From assembly GCF_009856605.1 (NCBI RefSeq), contig NZ_CP047242.1, positions 5,028,001 to 5,092,000 on the forward strand: DNA of 64,000 nucleotides, in the 5' to 3' direction. The DNA is from Trichormus variabilis 0441 (GTDB taxonomy: Bacteria; Cyanobacteriota; Cyanobacteriia; Cyanobacteriales; Nostocaceae). The translations under genes and the position numbers were made by a program. Under the pieces are notes generated by a model. That model did no database searches, had not been told where the DNA came from, and saw only the letters and a list, made by a program, of their open reading frames with translations. Below, one piece after another: positions 10,084-19,842 of this stretch. The stretch's first letter is position 1; every line of letters starts with the position of its first letter.

Positions 10084-12909
10084 TTAATGCGAAAATTGGA
10101 TTTTAAATGTAGTTCCTGGTTGACGTTCGATACTAACAGTGCCTTCTAGTTGTTCTGTTACTAAGTCATGAACTAGCGAAAGGCCTAAAGAATCTGTATA
10201 CCGCCAATCTAAATTATCTGGTAAACCGATACCATTATCTTGAATAGTCATCTCAATTTTGTCATCGACTTTTTGTAAATCAATTTTTATTGCACCTGTT
10301 GTATTTTGAGGAAAAGCGTGTTTCAGTGAATTGGAAATTAGTTCATTGATAATTAAACCGCAGGCAATGGCTTGATCAAGATTTAAATCAACCGGGTGAA
10401 TATGAGTTTCTAAACTGATTCTCCCTGGCTCTAATTGATAGGATATTAAAATACTCGTAGCTAAATTATTAACATAATCAACAACATCAAGTTGCCCAAT
10501 ATTTGGTGAAGTATATAAGTTCTTGTGAATCATTGAGATGGACTCAATACGGTTTTGACTTTCTTGCAGAGTTCTGATTAATTCTGGGTCTTTGAGTGTT
10601 TGAGAATGAAGTAGTAATAATCCAGAAACTATCTGTAAATTATTTTTAACCCGATGATGAACCTCTTTGAGTAAAACCTCTTTTTCCGCTAAGGCACTTC
10701 TCAAGCGAACTTCTACTTTTTGGCGTTCAGCCAATTCATTTTGGGCTTGCTGAAGTATGCTTGATTGCTGGATGGCGATCGCAATGGGGACGGAAAGTTG
10801 GTCGAGCAAATCTAGTTCATGCGCTTCCCAGTCCCGTGGGGTAGAACATTGATGGGCTATTAATAAACCCCAAAGCTGCGGCACAGTGTTGCCTTCACTC
10901 ACTTCTAACAGAATAGGTACAACTAAGTTAGCTTTAACTTGAAATTGTTCTAATAAATGCAGATGACAATCAGTTAATCCAGCTGTGTAGATGTTGGCGA
11001 TCGCTCTTTTATGTCCTTGACAATAATCTGCTCCTGCGCCTGACTGGAAACAATTATCTTGAATATCTGCACCTAGAGCAATTTTCCATCCAGGCTTCAC
11101 CGATTCTGCTACGATTTTACCACTCATATCTGGGGCAAACTGATAAACCACGACCCGATCAACCCCAAGCAAGTCTTTAATTTCTTTAACTGTGGCATTC
11201 AGAATATTTTGTAGATTCAGCGATTGGCGAATTCGTTGAGCAACAGCACGCATTAACTGTTCTCGCTCAATCTGTCCTTTCAAAGCCCGTTCGGTTTGTT
11301 TACGCTCGGTAATTTCTTGACCAATACCAATTATTCGACCGTCGGCAAGTTTGATATTTATCCAAGAAGTATCTAATACTTGCCCATATCGTGTCTGAGT
11401 TCTAAAATCACCCCAAATACATTCTCCTGATTGCATAAACTTGATGACCGATTGACGATATTCAGGCTGAGGATATAACTCTGCAAAAATATCAAGGGTT
11501 TGATAATCTCTCAAACTCCAACCTAAAAGACGCTCTAATTCTTGATTTATCCATTGAACCTGACCTTCAGGACTAATCAGTGCAATCATCAACGGGATAC
11601 CAGCAAAAATACTTTGTAAAAGTGCATTTTGCTCTTGTAACTTGGCTTCAATATTTTTGCGCTCTGTAATATCGTAGAGGACGGTTAAAATTGCATACTC
11701 GTTGTTGAAATTTAAGTACTGAATTGAGGCGATCGCCCAAAATGAAGTTCCGTCACTTTTCTTAAATTGAATATCATAATTCTGAAGTGATCCATGTTGA
11801 CTAAGAGCTTCTAATATCTGCTGTCGGTCTTCGGAGTTTTCATATAAATCTGCGGCATAGTGATTAATTAAATCATTTCCAGATAGTTGGAATGTTTGCA
11901 GAAACTCTGAATTAGTATATAAAATTAAGCCATCATCAACGCGGGAAATCACCAAAGGTACGGGAATTGCTTCCAGAATAGTTCTAACTCTGGCTTCACT
12001 TTTTTGTAGATTCCGTTCTATTTGAATATGTTCAGTAATATTTATGGTATCAACTAAACAAGCTTGATAACCTGAATATTCTATATAATTAATAGCTAAT
12101 TCAACATCAATAACTTGTCCACCCCTTAGACGATGTTGACATTCCATTAGGAAGGGAAGTTGAGAATATTCCTGTTCTATATCCCTGATTAAGTCCGATA
12201 TAAACTCAGGTACAAAAACTTGGGCAAACTGCATTTGTAAAAACTCTGTTTTTGAGTAACCATATTGTGTAATAGCAGCTTGATTAACATCTAAAATTTG
12301 TAGACTTTGCATCTCACATATCCACATAGGACGAGGATTATTAGTGAACAAGAGATGAGCATTGAAGCTGCTTTCATGATTAATTCGCTTTTTGTGTAAC
12401 TCTAATTGTCTGATGATTTGACGCGCTAAACGTTGGAGTATTTGCTGTTCTTTTAAACTTAAGTTACGGGGGGTAAAATCTATCACGGCCAGACAACCCA
12501 AGGCAAAACCCTCAGAGTTAATTAAGGGAACTCCTCCATAGAAACGGAAAGCGCTTGGCTTTTGCCTCACTAGGGGATTTTCTACAAATCGTTCATCTTG
12601 CCAGGTGTCAGGAATAATCAATATGTCATTTTGCCCAATTGTATGAATACCAAGACATATATCACGTGGTATTTCTAATTCAGAAATTCCTACTTTTGAC
12701 TTAAACCATTCTCTTTGAGAATCTAAAATACTGATCAGAGCAATTGGTGTATTACAGCTATCGGCAGCAATATTTACCAGATCGTCAAATACTTCTTCTG
12801 GTGGTGTATCTAAAATGCAATATTGATAGAGCGCTTCTAAGCGTAGGCTTTCACTGTCGGTAAACAACATTATTGCTTTATTTGATGAATAATTGATGAT
12901 AAGCTGCAT
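10084..12909 (-). CDS. Multi-GAF/PAS histidine kinase with DXCF-type cyanobacteriochrome GAF domain
   Basis: A 941-aa soluble sensor kinase. Domains in order: GAF (about 30-165); three PAS domains (about 185-300, 305-420, 425-540), two of them ending in DITERK/EITERK-like linkers; a second GAF (about 555-725); HisKA_2 with His751/His752 in EVHHRVKNNLQ; and HATPase with DNGIGLP near 895. The second GAF has Cys648 followed by His (TDCHLHLL), the bilin-attachment site of phytochrome-like GAFs, and Cys620 in DNCF, the second-cysteine motif of DXCF cyanobacteriochromes. The 28-residue spacing equals Cys494 to Cys522 in TePixJ. It is therefore probably a bilin-binding blue/green-type photosensor kinase. 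It is the first gene of an operon with the REC-PAS kinase. Confidence 0.9.
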   Translation of the reverse strand: MQLIINYSSNKAIMLFTDSESLRLEALYQYCILDTPPEEVFDDLVNIAADSCNTPIALISILDSQREWFKSKVGISELEIPRDICLGIHTIGQNDILIIPDTWQDERFVENPLVRQKPSAFRFYGGVPLINSEGFALGCLAVIDFTPRNLSLKEQQILQRLARQIIRQLELHKKRINHESSFNAHLLFTNNPRPMWICEMQSLQILDVNQAAITQYGYSKTEFLQMQFAQVFVPEFISDLIRDIEQEYSQLPFLMECQHRLRGGQVIDVELAINYIEYSGYQACLVDTINITEHIQIERNLQKSEARVRTILEAIPVPLVISRVDDGLILYTNSEFLQTFQLSGNDLINHYAADLYENSEDRQQILEALSQHGSLQNYDIQFKKSDGTSFWAIASIQYLNFNNEYAILTVLYDITERKNIEAKLQEQNALLQSIFAGIPLMIALISPEGQVQWINQELERLLGWSLRDYQTLDIFAELYPQPEYRQSVIKFMQSGECIWGDFRTQTRYGQVLDTSWINIKLADGRIIGIGQEITERKQTERALKGQIEREQLMRAVAQRIRQSLNLQNILNATVKEIKDLLGVDRVVVYQFAPDMSGKIVAESVKPGWKIALGADIQDNCFQSGAGADYCQGHKRAIANIYTAGLTDCHLHLLEQFQVKANLVVPILLEVSEGNTVPQLWGLLIAHQCSTPRDWEAHELDLLDQLSVPIAIAIQQSSILQQAQNELAERQKVEVRLRSALAEKEVLLKEVHHRVKNNLQIVSGLLLLHSQTLKDPELIRTLQESQNRIESISMIHKNLYTSPNIGQLDVVDYVNNLATSILISYQLEPGRISLETHIHPVDLNLDQAIACGLIINELISNSLKHAFPQNTTGAIKIDLQKVDDKIEMTIQDNGIGLPDNLDWRYTDSLGLSLVHDLVTEQLEGTVSIERQPGTTFKIQFSH

Positions 12910-13558
12910 TTTCCAGTAGAAATCGCAGTTTTAAACTCATCTGTAAAGTCTAGCTAAGCTATTCTGCCTTTAAGTTGCACAATCCATCGTCAGTGCTGTT
13001 GATTGTTGACTGTTAACTGTCAACAGCCCTTATTAGTAGTTATGCAATTTAGACGCTTAGTAGCTGAATATTCATTAATTTTAATCTAGCTAGGTCAGCA
13101 TATATTGCCAACAACGTATGAGTAAAGTTGCCAAAAGTGCTTACCTAGTTGAGAAAGCTGACGGTGTTAAGTTCCCACTCCCCAGTCTCACCGCCATTTC
13201 ACCAAGCGTCTCTTAAGATAAGGAAATCGTTCCTCATAGCTGTTTCATTCGTCTTTATGTACGTAGTTCATAGTGATACTTAAAAAACAGTAGCCTACGG
13301 CAAAGCGTAGGCTAGATAGGAAATAACTCTATGACTCTCAATTTACAATCGATAGCGATCGCTTTGATCAAATTCTTTATGGGGCTGACAAGCAGGTAAA
13401 ATTCTGCGGCGTTTACCCTAAAGTATGTTAAATGCTGCCTAGCGTTACTGTACGCAGTCGGCAATAATAGTATAACCTTTGTCTACAAGACTCCCTACAA
13501 AAACATCAGGGTGCCAAAGAGAACATAAAGATACTCTCCAACCGACCGCAGGTCATCG
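12910..13558. other. 650-bp spacer with small inverted repeats
   Basis: It separates the sensor operon, whose promoter should lie at its left end on the minus strand, from a leftward response regulator gene that ends at 13559. It contains a TGTTGA/TCAACA-type inverted repeat near 13000-13027 and the palindromic repeat at 13291-13314. The 13440-13558 end lies just downstream of the regulator gene. No coding region was recognised. Confidence 0.5.
13291..13314. repeat. Short palindromic spacer repeat
   Basis: A 9-bp stem, tagcctacg with cgtaggcta, has a 6-nt loop. A related agccgtaggct core occurs near 56650, so it appears to be a dispersed palindromic repeat. Confidence 0.6.
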
Positions 13559-14197
13559 CTACTTAATTTTTTGTTTAATAAAAGTGACTACTTGGGCGAG
13601 CTGTTTCTTCAAACCTTCAATTTCTGCCTGCATCTTAGCAACTTTGTCATTAAGTGCTTGAATTTCAGCAGCCGCATCTGCATCTATTCCAGCCGTTGCT
13701 ACTGTAGTAGTGGTAGCAACTGTAGGTGGAGCTACTGTTGCTACAGCGCCATGTGTCATAGTAGCAGTGGCTGTATTACCATTCTTAGCAGCAACTGCTC
13801 CTACTGGTTCTTGGCGCGGTAATTTAGCCTTAGTCATTGCTGACTTAATCGCATTAATGAGCTGTTTCTGATCAAAAGGTTTACCCAAAAATTCAAAATA
13901 CTCGAAAGGTTCAGTGATTTTTTCCGTCACCTCTTCCTTCCTCCCAGACATAATTACCAAGGGAATTTTTCTCAGTTCAGGATGCGCTTGAACTTGCTGG
14001 AATACTTCCCAACCACTTAATTTAGGCAGCAGGAAATCCAACATGATCAAGCTGAGTTTTTCTTGTCGGATGAGATTTATCCCTTCCAAGCCGTCCTTGG
14101 CTTCTAATACCTCAAAATTGCCAGGGGGCAACATTTCACGTACTTTTACCCTGACAACGGTAGTGTCATCGATAACTAAAATTTTGTTACTTGCCAC
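13559..14197 (-). CDS. CheY-like response regulator with Ala/Thr/Val linker and C-terminal coiled coil
   Basis: A 212-aa protein. The receiver domain (4-122) has the acidic pair Asp10-Asp11, the phosphoacceptor Asp54 in IMLDFLLPKLSG and the lysine of LGKPF. Residues about 130-172 are a low-complexity Ala/Thr/Val linker. Residues 175-205 form a predicted coiled coil (AEIQALNDKVAKMQAEIEGL). There is no DNA-binding or enzymatic output, so it probably works by binding partners or oligomerising. It is divergent from lipA and 570 bp away from the sensor operon on the same strand. A link to that operon is possible but unproven. The ATG start is well defined. Confidence 0.9.
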   Translation of the reverse strand: MASNKILVIDDTTVVRVKVREMLPPGNFEVLEAKDGLEGINLIRQEKLSLIMLDFLLPKLSGWEVFQQVQAHPELRKIPLVIMSGRKEEVTEKITEPFEYFEFLGKPFDQKQLINAIKSAMTKAKLPRQEPVGAVAAKNGNTATATMTHGAVATVAPPTVATTTTVATAGIDADAAAEIQALNDKVAKMQAEIEGLKKQLAQVVTFIKQKIK

Positions 14198-14521
14198 GAC
14201 TGATTACTCTAAAAGAATATTGAAGTTTAAATAGCGGCTTCCCTGGGGGATGCTGTGTGAATTCCGAATGACCGTGAGAATCTCCCCACTATATCCAACA
14301 TTGTTATTAATTGGGGGATAGTATATTTCGGTATAAATGTCGTCGTCGGCAGTGTTTAACAAAACTTTGAGGATATGGAGTAATAGGAGAAAATAGGAGA
14401 GAGTTTATTGATTTGAAGTTATATCTCCCTACACCCCTAAACCCCTACACCCCCACACCCAGTCTCAACCGACAATTTTAGTGCGTAAGTCCAATAGAGA
14501 TTTATTTTTATTTATCAGCCT
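14198..14521. other. Divergent spacer between response regulator and lipA
   Basis: It holds both divergent promoters. A short run of CCCCTA/CCCACAC units lies at 14427-14460, and a copy of the element-end motif tgcgtaagtcc at 14482-14492. No gene and no clear ribosome binding site for lipA were seen. A long 5' leader or an element insertion is possible. Confidence 0.45.
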
Positions 14522-15439
14522 ATGACTGCCTCACAACCTGCTCAGTTTAAGTCGGAAATCACGGCAATGCCCAGTTGGTTGCGCCGTCCCATTGGCAAAG
14601 CTAGTGAACTGTCAACAGTACAGCGCATTATTAAACAGCGTCAAATTCATACAATTTGTGAAGAAGGTCGCTGCCCGAATCGGGGTGAGTGCTATGCCCA
14701 AAAAACGGCTACATTCTTACTTATGGGGCCTACCTGCACCCGTGCTTGTGCTTTTTGTCAAGTCGATAAGGGTCATGCACCAATGCCAATTGACCCAGAG
14801 GAAGCAGCAAAGGTGGCAGAAGCGGTACAACTTTTGGGACTGCGTTATGTAGTACTTACTTCTGTCGCTCGTGATGATTTACAAGATCAGGGAGCAAGCC
14901 ACTTTGTCCAAACTATGGAGGCAATTCGTCAACTAAATCCGGGTACTCAAATTGAAGTGTTGACACCGGATTTTTGGGGTGGTGCAGGCGCAGGGGAAGC
15001 CGGACAACGCCAGCGCCTAAAAATGATTGTAGAGGCGCAACCAGCTTGTTTTAACCATAACATTGAGACAGTGCGTCGCTTAACCGGGCCAGTCCGCCGG
15101 GGTGCTAAATACGATCGCTCTTTGCGGGTTCTCTCTCTTGTCAAAGAACTAAACCCCCATATTCCCACCAAATCAGGCTTAATGGTGGGACATGGAGAGA
15201 CGGTTACTGAACTAGTCGAAGCAATGACAGACTTAAGGGCTATAGGATGCGATCGCCTCACTATCGGTCAGTATATGCGCCCATCCCTAGAACATTTACC
15301 AGTCCAAAAATATTGGACACCAGAAGAATTTGAGCATCTGGGCAAACTAGCCAGAGAAATAGGCTTTAGCCACGTCCGTTCGGGTCCACTAGTTCGCAGT
15401 TCCTATCATGCTGGGGAGGAACCAATACCGTTCGGATAA
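14522..15439 (+). CDS. lipA: Lipoyl synthase
   Basis: A 305-aa radical-SAM enzyme that inserts two sulfurs into octanoyl groups on E2 and H proteins of pyruvate dehydrogenase and glycine cleavage. The auxiliary cluster cysteines are Cys46, Cys51 and Cys57 ([12 protein letters not shown]). The radical-SAM cysteines are Cys72, Cys76 and Cys79 (CTRACAFC). The C-terminal RSSYHAGE supplies the serine ligand. Length and motifs are complete, so it should be active. It stands alone; lipB is not in the window. Cyanobacteria often carry two lipA paralogues, and which one this is cannot be decided here. Confidence 0.96.
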   Translation: MTASQPAQFKSEITAMPSWLRRPIGKASELSTVQRIIKQRQIHTICEEGRCPNRGECYAQKTATFLLMGPTCTRACAFCQVDKGHAPMPIDPEEAAKVAEAVQLLGLRYVVLTSVARDDLQDQGASHFVQTMEAIRQLNPGTQIEVLTPDFWGGAGAGEAGQRQRLKMIVEAQPACFNHNIETVRRLTGPVRRGAKYDRSLRVLSLVKELNPHIPTKSGLMVGHGETVTELVEAMTDLRAIGCDRLTIGQYMRPSLEHLPVQKYWTPEEFEHLGKLAREIGFSHVRSGPLVRSSYHAGEEPIPFG

Positions 15440-15544
15440 GCAGGGGAGGCAGAGGAAGCAGAGGAGGCAGGGGAGGAAAGAAGTTTATTTTCATAATTTT
15501 TCTCTTCCCCTACTTCTGTTCTCCCCTTACTTCCCCTGCCTGCC
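15440..15544. repeat. Purine-rich/pyrimidine-rich inverted repeat after lipA
   Basis: Tandem gcaggggaggcagagga-type units are followed, about 30 bp later, by their near complement (cttcccctgcctgcc). Together they can fold into a long imperfect hairpin directly after the lipA stop codon. This is a typical Nostoc short-repeat spacer and a possible transcription end. Confidence 0.6.
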
Positions 15545-15718
15545 TTAACCAAGAAATCCCTTAACCGAAACGTATTGGGGTAGGAACAGGAATAATTCCA
15601 GATTCTCTACTCAACACCCCCTAATTTGCGATTCACACAAATATTTTTAAAGAATGTGGGCAATTGTGTCCTCTGTTTGGTATTTCTGAAAAAGTCATGA
15701 CATAAGGAGAACCGATTT

Positions 15719-15853
15719 ATGGCTAAAGCCAAAACTCCCGCAGTTGCCAATACCGGCGCTAAACCCCCCTATACTTTTCGTACAGCTTGGGCGCTGTTGC
15801 TACTAGGTGTTAACTTTCTGGTAGCAGCTTATTATTTCCACATTATTCAATAG
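15719..15853 (+). CDS. psaX: Photosystem I 4.8-kDa subunit (PsaX)
   Basis: A 44-aa thylakoid protein. A basic, Ala/Pro-rich N-terminus (MAKAKTPAVANTGAKPPY) is followed by TFRTAWALLLLGVNFLVAAY, one membrane helix, and a short HIIQ end. This matches PsaX, a peripheral one-helix photosystem I subunit present only in some cyanobacteria. AAGGAGA at 15703-15709 is a good ribosome binding site for the ATG. The gene is monocistronic, lying between lipA and the oppositely oriented natD. Confidence 0.93.
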   Translation: MAKAKTPAVANTGAKPPYTFRTAWALLLLGVNFLVAAYYFHIIQ

Positions 15854-16009
15854 TTCAATTGGGGAAGTAGGGAATAGGGACTAGGAAGGGAGAAAAATTT
15901 TACCCAATCCCCCTTTGTGTTTGCAGTAGCCTGGGTCGGGAAACCCTCCCGCAGCGCTGTCTCACCAGTTCCTAATTCCCAGTCCCCAAACTAAGTGGAA
16001 TGGTGTTGC

Positions 16010-16876
16010 TCACATCGTGCCTTTAAATAAACCTTTAGGACGAATGAGCAACACCAAAATCATGATTAGTAGGGCAACACCTTGTTTGTATTGGGAACCT
16101 AACAAGGGTGTACTCACTTCTTGAACAATACCAATGATAAAAGCTGCGGCGATCGCACCGTAAGGGTTGCCAATACCGCCCAAGATTACGGAAGCGAATA
16201 GCGGCAAAATTAAAAACCAACCCATATTAGGACGTACTGCCGTAATTAAGCCATACATACTGCCACCTAAAGAGGTAACTGTGCCGGCAATTAGCCAAGT
16301 CCAAAAAATTACTTGCTCCACATCAATCCCAGAAACCTTGGCTAAATCCAAATCGTCAGCAACAGCACGCATCGCCTTACCAATTTTTGTGTTTTGTAAG
16401 AGGTAGTGCAGTGCGCCGATGGATAATACTGCTAATGCCAACACCAGCAATTGATTTTGTGGTACTTTCACACCAAAAATATCTAAAGCAGGAGTGATGG
16501 GTAAATTATAATTTTGGTTTCTGCCGCCCCAAATTAAAATAATCCCGTTACGCAGGAATAATGCCAGCCCAATTGAGATAATAATAAGAGTAGTGGAATT
16601 AGCTCGGATCGAGCGCATTCTAGACCATAGCAATTTTTCTGACAGTAACATTGCTCCCACCGTTCCCACTACTGCCACTATCATCGATAACCAAATATTT
16701 ACCCCAAAAGTGTTGACCAACAAAGTCAAATAAGCCCCTAAAGTTAAGAAATCACCGTGGGCAAAATTAGACAACCGTAAAATTCCATAAGTTAAAGTCA
16801 GTCCCACAGCCGCAAGAGCGATAATGCTACCTACCGCAATACCATTGACAATCAGTTGAATCGTTTGTATGTCCAT
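16010..16876 (-). CDS. natD: Branched-chain/neutral amino acid ABC transporter permease (LivH-type)
   Basis: A 288-aa inner-membrane permease with about eight hydrophobic helices and the LivH signature near the N-terminus (AAVGLTLTYGILRLSNFAHG). It should pair with a LivM-type permease, two ATPases and a periplasmic binding protein, none of which is encoded nearby. In Anabaena PCC 7120 the N-I neutral amino-acid transporter (NatABCDE) is scattered around the chromosome, and NatD is the lone LivH-like subunit. The isolated position next to lipA and psaX agrees with that. The symbol therefore rests on family plus recalled context. The start is ATG at 16876. Confidence 0.85.
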   Translation of the reverse strand: MDIQTIQLIVNGIAVGSIIALAAVGLTLTYGILRLSNFAHGDFLTLGAYLTLLVNTFGVNIWLSMIVAVVGTVGAMLLSEKLLWSRMRSIRANSTTLIIISIGLALFLRNGIILIWGGRNQNYNLPITPALDIFGVKVPQNQLLVLALAVLSIGALHYLLQNTKIGKAMRAVADDLDLAKVSGIDVEQVIFWTWLIAGTVTSLGGSMYGLITAVRPNMGWFLILPLFASVILGGIGNPYGAIAAAFIIGIVQEVSTPLLGSQYKQGVALLIMILVLLIRPKGLFKGTM

Positions 16877-17066
16877 ATTGCTAATTAAATAAGCTAATCT
16901 ATAGTTATTTAGAAAGTGGTGATTGACAACAAAAATTCCCAGTTTATCACCAAAAATCAGTACTATAAGTTATGATTTATCGACAAAAAAGAATTGTGAG
17001 CTAATATACATAGAATCGTGTTTGCATTTTTTGCAAAACTAAAGTTGTTAAACGGTCTAGTTGACC

Positions 17067-18878
17067 ATGCAGCAGTATTCAAGCTTACCAGAACACAACT
17101 CATCGATAGACACAACGCCGACTCTGTTGGCAAAAAGTCAGCAGCTTTGCGCTGAGTTATGGCTGGAACGCAGCTTGAACCAGCTACAAACACGCCTGCT
17201 TAATTGCTTAGAGTCTGCTTTCAACAGTGTTCCCACAAGAACCACAGAAGCGGATATTTTCCAAACAGTGGTTAATGAACTAGACATTGCTTTAAACAAT
17301 AGCAATGTGGGTTTTCCTTTGTGTGCTGTGGGGATTGCTCTGTTGCAACCGCAAGCAGCAGTTGGTAAAGTTTACTATATTTCTCGCCCTCTATCTCTAG
17401 GCTGTCAACCTCCACTCTTAGAAGAAATATCCAAAGACGGGAAAAAACTGCGGTTGCAATTGCAAGAAGCGATCAAAATTACAGATTTACAAAAACTAGA
17501 AAAGCAACAACCTCCACAAGCTTGGCAATTAAGGGATGATGCTGATGGTGTGATCGGGTGGTTACTTCTGGCGACAGATAACTCAAAGCCTCATGAAAAC
17601 GCATTCACAGCACCACATCCTCAACTTAATACGCAACTCATGGAGCGATCGGCCGAACAATGTGTGAAAGCCTTAGCACATCTCAAAAAAATACAATCTT
17701 TGCAGCAGAAATCTCAAAATTTAGGTATTTCTAATCAGGAATTGGAGCGGACTAATCAACTGAAAAATCAGTTTTTAGCCAATACAAGTCATGAAATTCG
17801 CACACCCCTAAGTTCGATTATTGGTTTTACTCACCTGCTTCTAGCGCAAGGTTACGATCCAACGAGAGAGCGCCATCATGAATATTTAAATATTATTCAA
17901 TCTAGTGGTAAACATCTATTGGCTCTGATTAACGATATTTTGGATCTCTCCAAGATTGAGGCTAATCAGTTAGAAGTACAGTGGGAAAAGGTGAATGTAC
18001 CAGAACTTTGTCAAAATGTATTAACGCTGATCAAGGAGAAGGCCGCAAATAAAGGGGTGAAATTGTCTTTGGAATTAGATCCCCATATCAAGACTTTTGT
18101 TGCTGACCCTTTGCGGCTCAAACAGATGCTTTTGAACTTGTTATTTAATGCTCTCAAATTTACTAATCAAGGCACTGTTGGCTTAAAGGTGACACAGCGA
18201 GAGTCATTTATCCACTTTACAGTCTGGGACACTGGTAGCGGTATTTCTCCAGAAAATCTGGCGCTACTGTTTCAACCATATTTCCAAATTCCTAATTCTT
18301 CAGTTGCCCAACATGAAGGTACTGGTTTAGGTTTAGTGGTGACTCGTAAACTGGCAGAAATTCACAATGGTTCTGTAGAAGTAGAATCCCAAGTTGATCA
18401 CGGTTCCCGCTTCACTATTATCTTGCCTCTACAACAGAATGGGCAAGTATTAGTAGGAGAAGATATGGAGGATGAGGAAACGACATCTCCTGCATCTTTG
18501 ACACCTAACAGTTCAAAAGACATTTTGTTAGTTGAGGATGATTTACCCAACGGTGAATTGATGCAAACTCACTTGTCTAAGTTGGGATATAACGTTACTT
18601 GGGTCAAGAATGCCCATGAAATGTGGGCAAAACTAGACCAACAACAAGCAGCAGTTATCTTAATGGATATCCGGTTACCAGATGGTGATGGTTTAGATTT
18701 AGTCAAGCAGTTGCGAGAAAAATCTCAATATCAACAGATTCCTATTATTGCCCAAACAGCGATGGCGATGAAAGGCGATCGCTCTATCTGTCTATCTGCT
18801 GGAGTCAACGACTATATTTCTAAACCCATAGATTTAAATCTTTTGGCCAGTCTGGTGGCTAAGTATAGTCAGCTTTAG
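17067..18878 (+). CDS. Hybrid histidine kinase with N-terminal GAF-like region and C-terminal receiver
   Basis: A soluble hybrid sensor of 603 aa. Residues about 30-205 form a GAF-like sensory region (FPLCAVGIALLQPQ, GWLLLATDN). A short coiled coil precedes HisKA, with His242 in ANTSHEIRTPLSSIIGF. The HATPase has WDTGSGISP and GTGLGLVVTRKLAEIH. The receiver at 485-600 has Asp534 in VILMDIRLPDGDG and a KP motif (ISKPIDLNLL). The ATG at 17067 is preferred over an in-frame TTG two codons upstream. It is divergent from natD with about 190 bp between, and no neighbour suggests the stimulus. Confidence 0.92.
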   Translation: MQQYSSLPEHNSSIDTTPTLLAKSQQLCAELWLERSLNQLQTRLLNCLESAFNSVPTRTTEADIFQTVVNELDIALNNSNVGFPLCAVGIALLQPQAAVGKVYYISRPLSLGCQPPLLEEISKDGKKLRLQLQEAIKITDLQKLEKQQPPQAWQLRDDADGVIGWLLLATDNSKPHENAFTAPHPQLNTQLMERSAEQCVKALAHLKKIQSLQQKSQNLGISNQELERTNQLKNQFLANTSHEIRTPLSSIIGFTHLLLAQGYDPTRERHHEYLNIIQSSGKHLLALINDILDLSKIEANQLEVQWEKVNVPELCQNVLTLIKEKAANKGVKLSLELDPHIKTFVADPLRLKQMLLNLLFNALKFTNQGTVGLKVTQRESFIHFTVWDTGSGISPENLALLFQPYFQIPNSSVAQHEGTGLGLVVTRKLAEIHNGSVEVESQVDHGSRFTIILPLQQNGQVLVGEDMEDEETTSPASLTPNSSKDILLVEDDLPNGELMQTHLSKLGYNVTWVKNAHEMWAKLDQQQAAVILMDIRLPDGDGLDLVKQLREKSQYQQIPIIAQTAMAMKGDRSICLSAGVNDYISKPIDLNLLASLVAKYSQL

Positions 18879-18882
18879 GGAT

Positions 18883-18960
18883 TGGGGACTGGGGACTGGG
18901 AGGAAGGACTAATTACCACTGACAACTGACAACCGACAACTGACAACTAACAACTGACCA
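18883..18960 (+). repeat. Short tandem repeats after the hybrid kinase
   Basis: GGGGACT heptamers are followed by about six degenerate copies of a 10-mer close to CAACTGACAA. These are the short tandemly repeated repetitive sequences common in Nostoc spacers. No coding or regulatory role can be assigned. Confidence 0.85.
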
Positions 18961-19001
18961 ATGATTAAAATATTGCTATAGGGTTTTGGCAGGATTTGGG
19001 A

Positions 19002-19832
19002 ATGATGTTAACTGAAAAGCTTGAGCAATTGAAGGCCTTATTTACAGAAATGGAACAGGCTTTAATTGCCTATTCTGGGGGTGTTGATAGTACTTTGGTA
19101 GCGAAGATAGCCTATGATGTGTTGGGCGATCGCGCTTTGGCTGTGACTGCGGTTTCACCTTCGTTGTTACCAGAGGAACTAGAAGACGCGAAAATTCAAG
19201 CCGCAACGATTGGTATTCCCCATAAAGTTGTCCAAACACACGAAATGGACAACCCCAATTACACATCTAATCCCGTCAATCGTTGTTATTTTTGTAAAAG
19301 CGAATTACACGACACCCTCAAACCTTTAGCTGTAGAGATGGACTACCCCTACGTAGTCGATGGGGTAAATGCTGATGATTTGCATGATTATCGTCCAGGG
19401 ATTCAAGCTGCGAAGGAAAGAGGGGCGCGATCGCCTTTAGCAGAAGTTGGTGTGACTAAATTAGAAGTCAGACAGCTTTCTCAGCAATTAGGCTTACCTT
19501 GGTGGGAAAAACCAGCCCAGCCTTGTCTGAGTTCCCGTTTTCCCTACGGTGAGGAAATTACCATAGCCAAATTGCAACGGGTAGGTAGAGCCGAAATTTA
19601 TCTTAGGAAGTTAGGTTGGCAAAATTTGCGTGTCCGTTCTGAAGAAGATACAGCCCGGATTGAATTACCACCAGAAAAAATCAAAGATTTTGTCTTAACA
19701 ACAGATTTACCCTCTGTAGTCAACGCATTCCAAGAGTTGGGATTTATCTACGTCACCTTAGATTTAGAAGGTTATCGCAGTGGTAAATTAAACCAAGTTA
19801 TCAATCAGGCGAATACCCCAATAAAGGTCTAA
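19002..19832 (+). CDS. larE: ATP-dependent sulfur transferase LarE-like protein
   Basis: A 276-aa PP-loop ATP-pyrophosphatase of the LarE family, which adds sulfur to the nicotinate-derived precursor of the nickel-pincer cofactor of lactate racemase. The PP-loop is SGGVDS at 25-30. Cys95 and Cys98 (NRCYFC) and Cys175 (QPCLSSRFPYG) match the three-cysteine subset reported to hold a 4Fe-4S cluster and recycle sulfur, rather than the single sacrificial cysteine. No larB, larC or larA lies in the window, so its true substrate may differ. The ATG at 19002 (or 19005) is preferred over TTG at 18996. Confidence 0.85.
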   Translation: MMLTEKLEQLKALFTEMEQALIAYSGGVDSTLVAKIAYDVLGDRALAVTAVSPSLLPEELEDAKIQAATIGIPHKVVQTHEMDNPNYTSNPVNRCYFCKSELHDTLKPLAVEMDYPYVVDGVNADDLHDYRPGIQAAKERGARSPLAEVGVTKLEVRQLSQQLGLPWWEKPAQPCLSSRFPYGEEITIAKLQRVGRAEIYLRKLGWQNLRVRSEEDTARIELPPEKIKDFVLTTDLPSVVNAFQELGFIYVTLDLEGYRSGKLNQVINQANTPIKV

Positions 19833-19842
19833 TCACCAATGA

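Noticed and set aside
13571..13822. 83-codon plus-strand frame opposite the response regulator
   Set aside because: Cys/Ser-rich shadow of the regulator linker and coiled coil.
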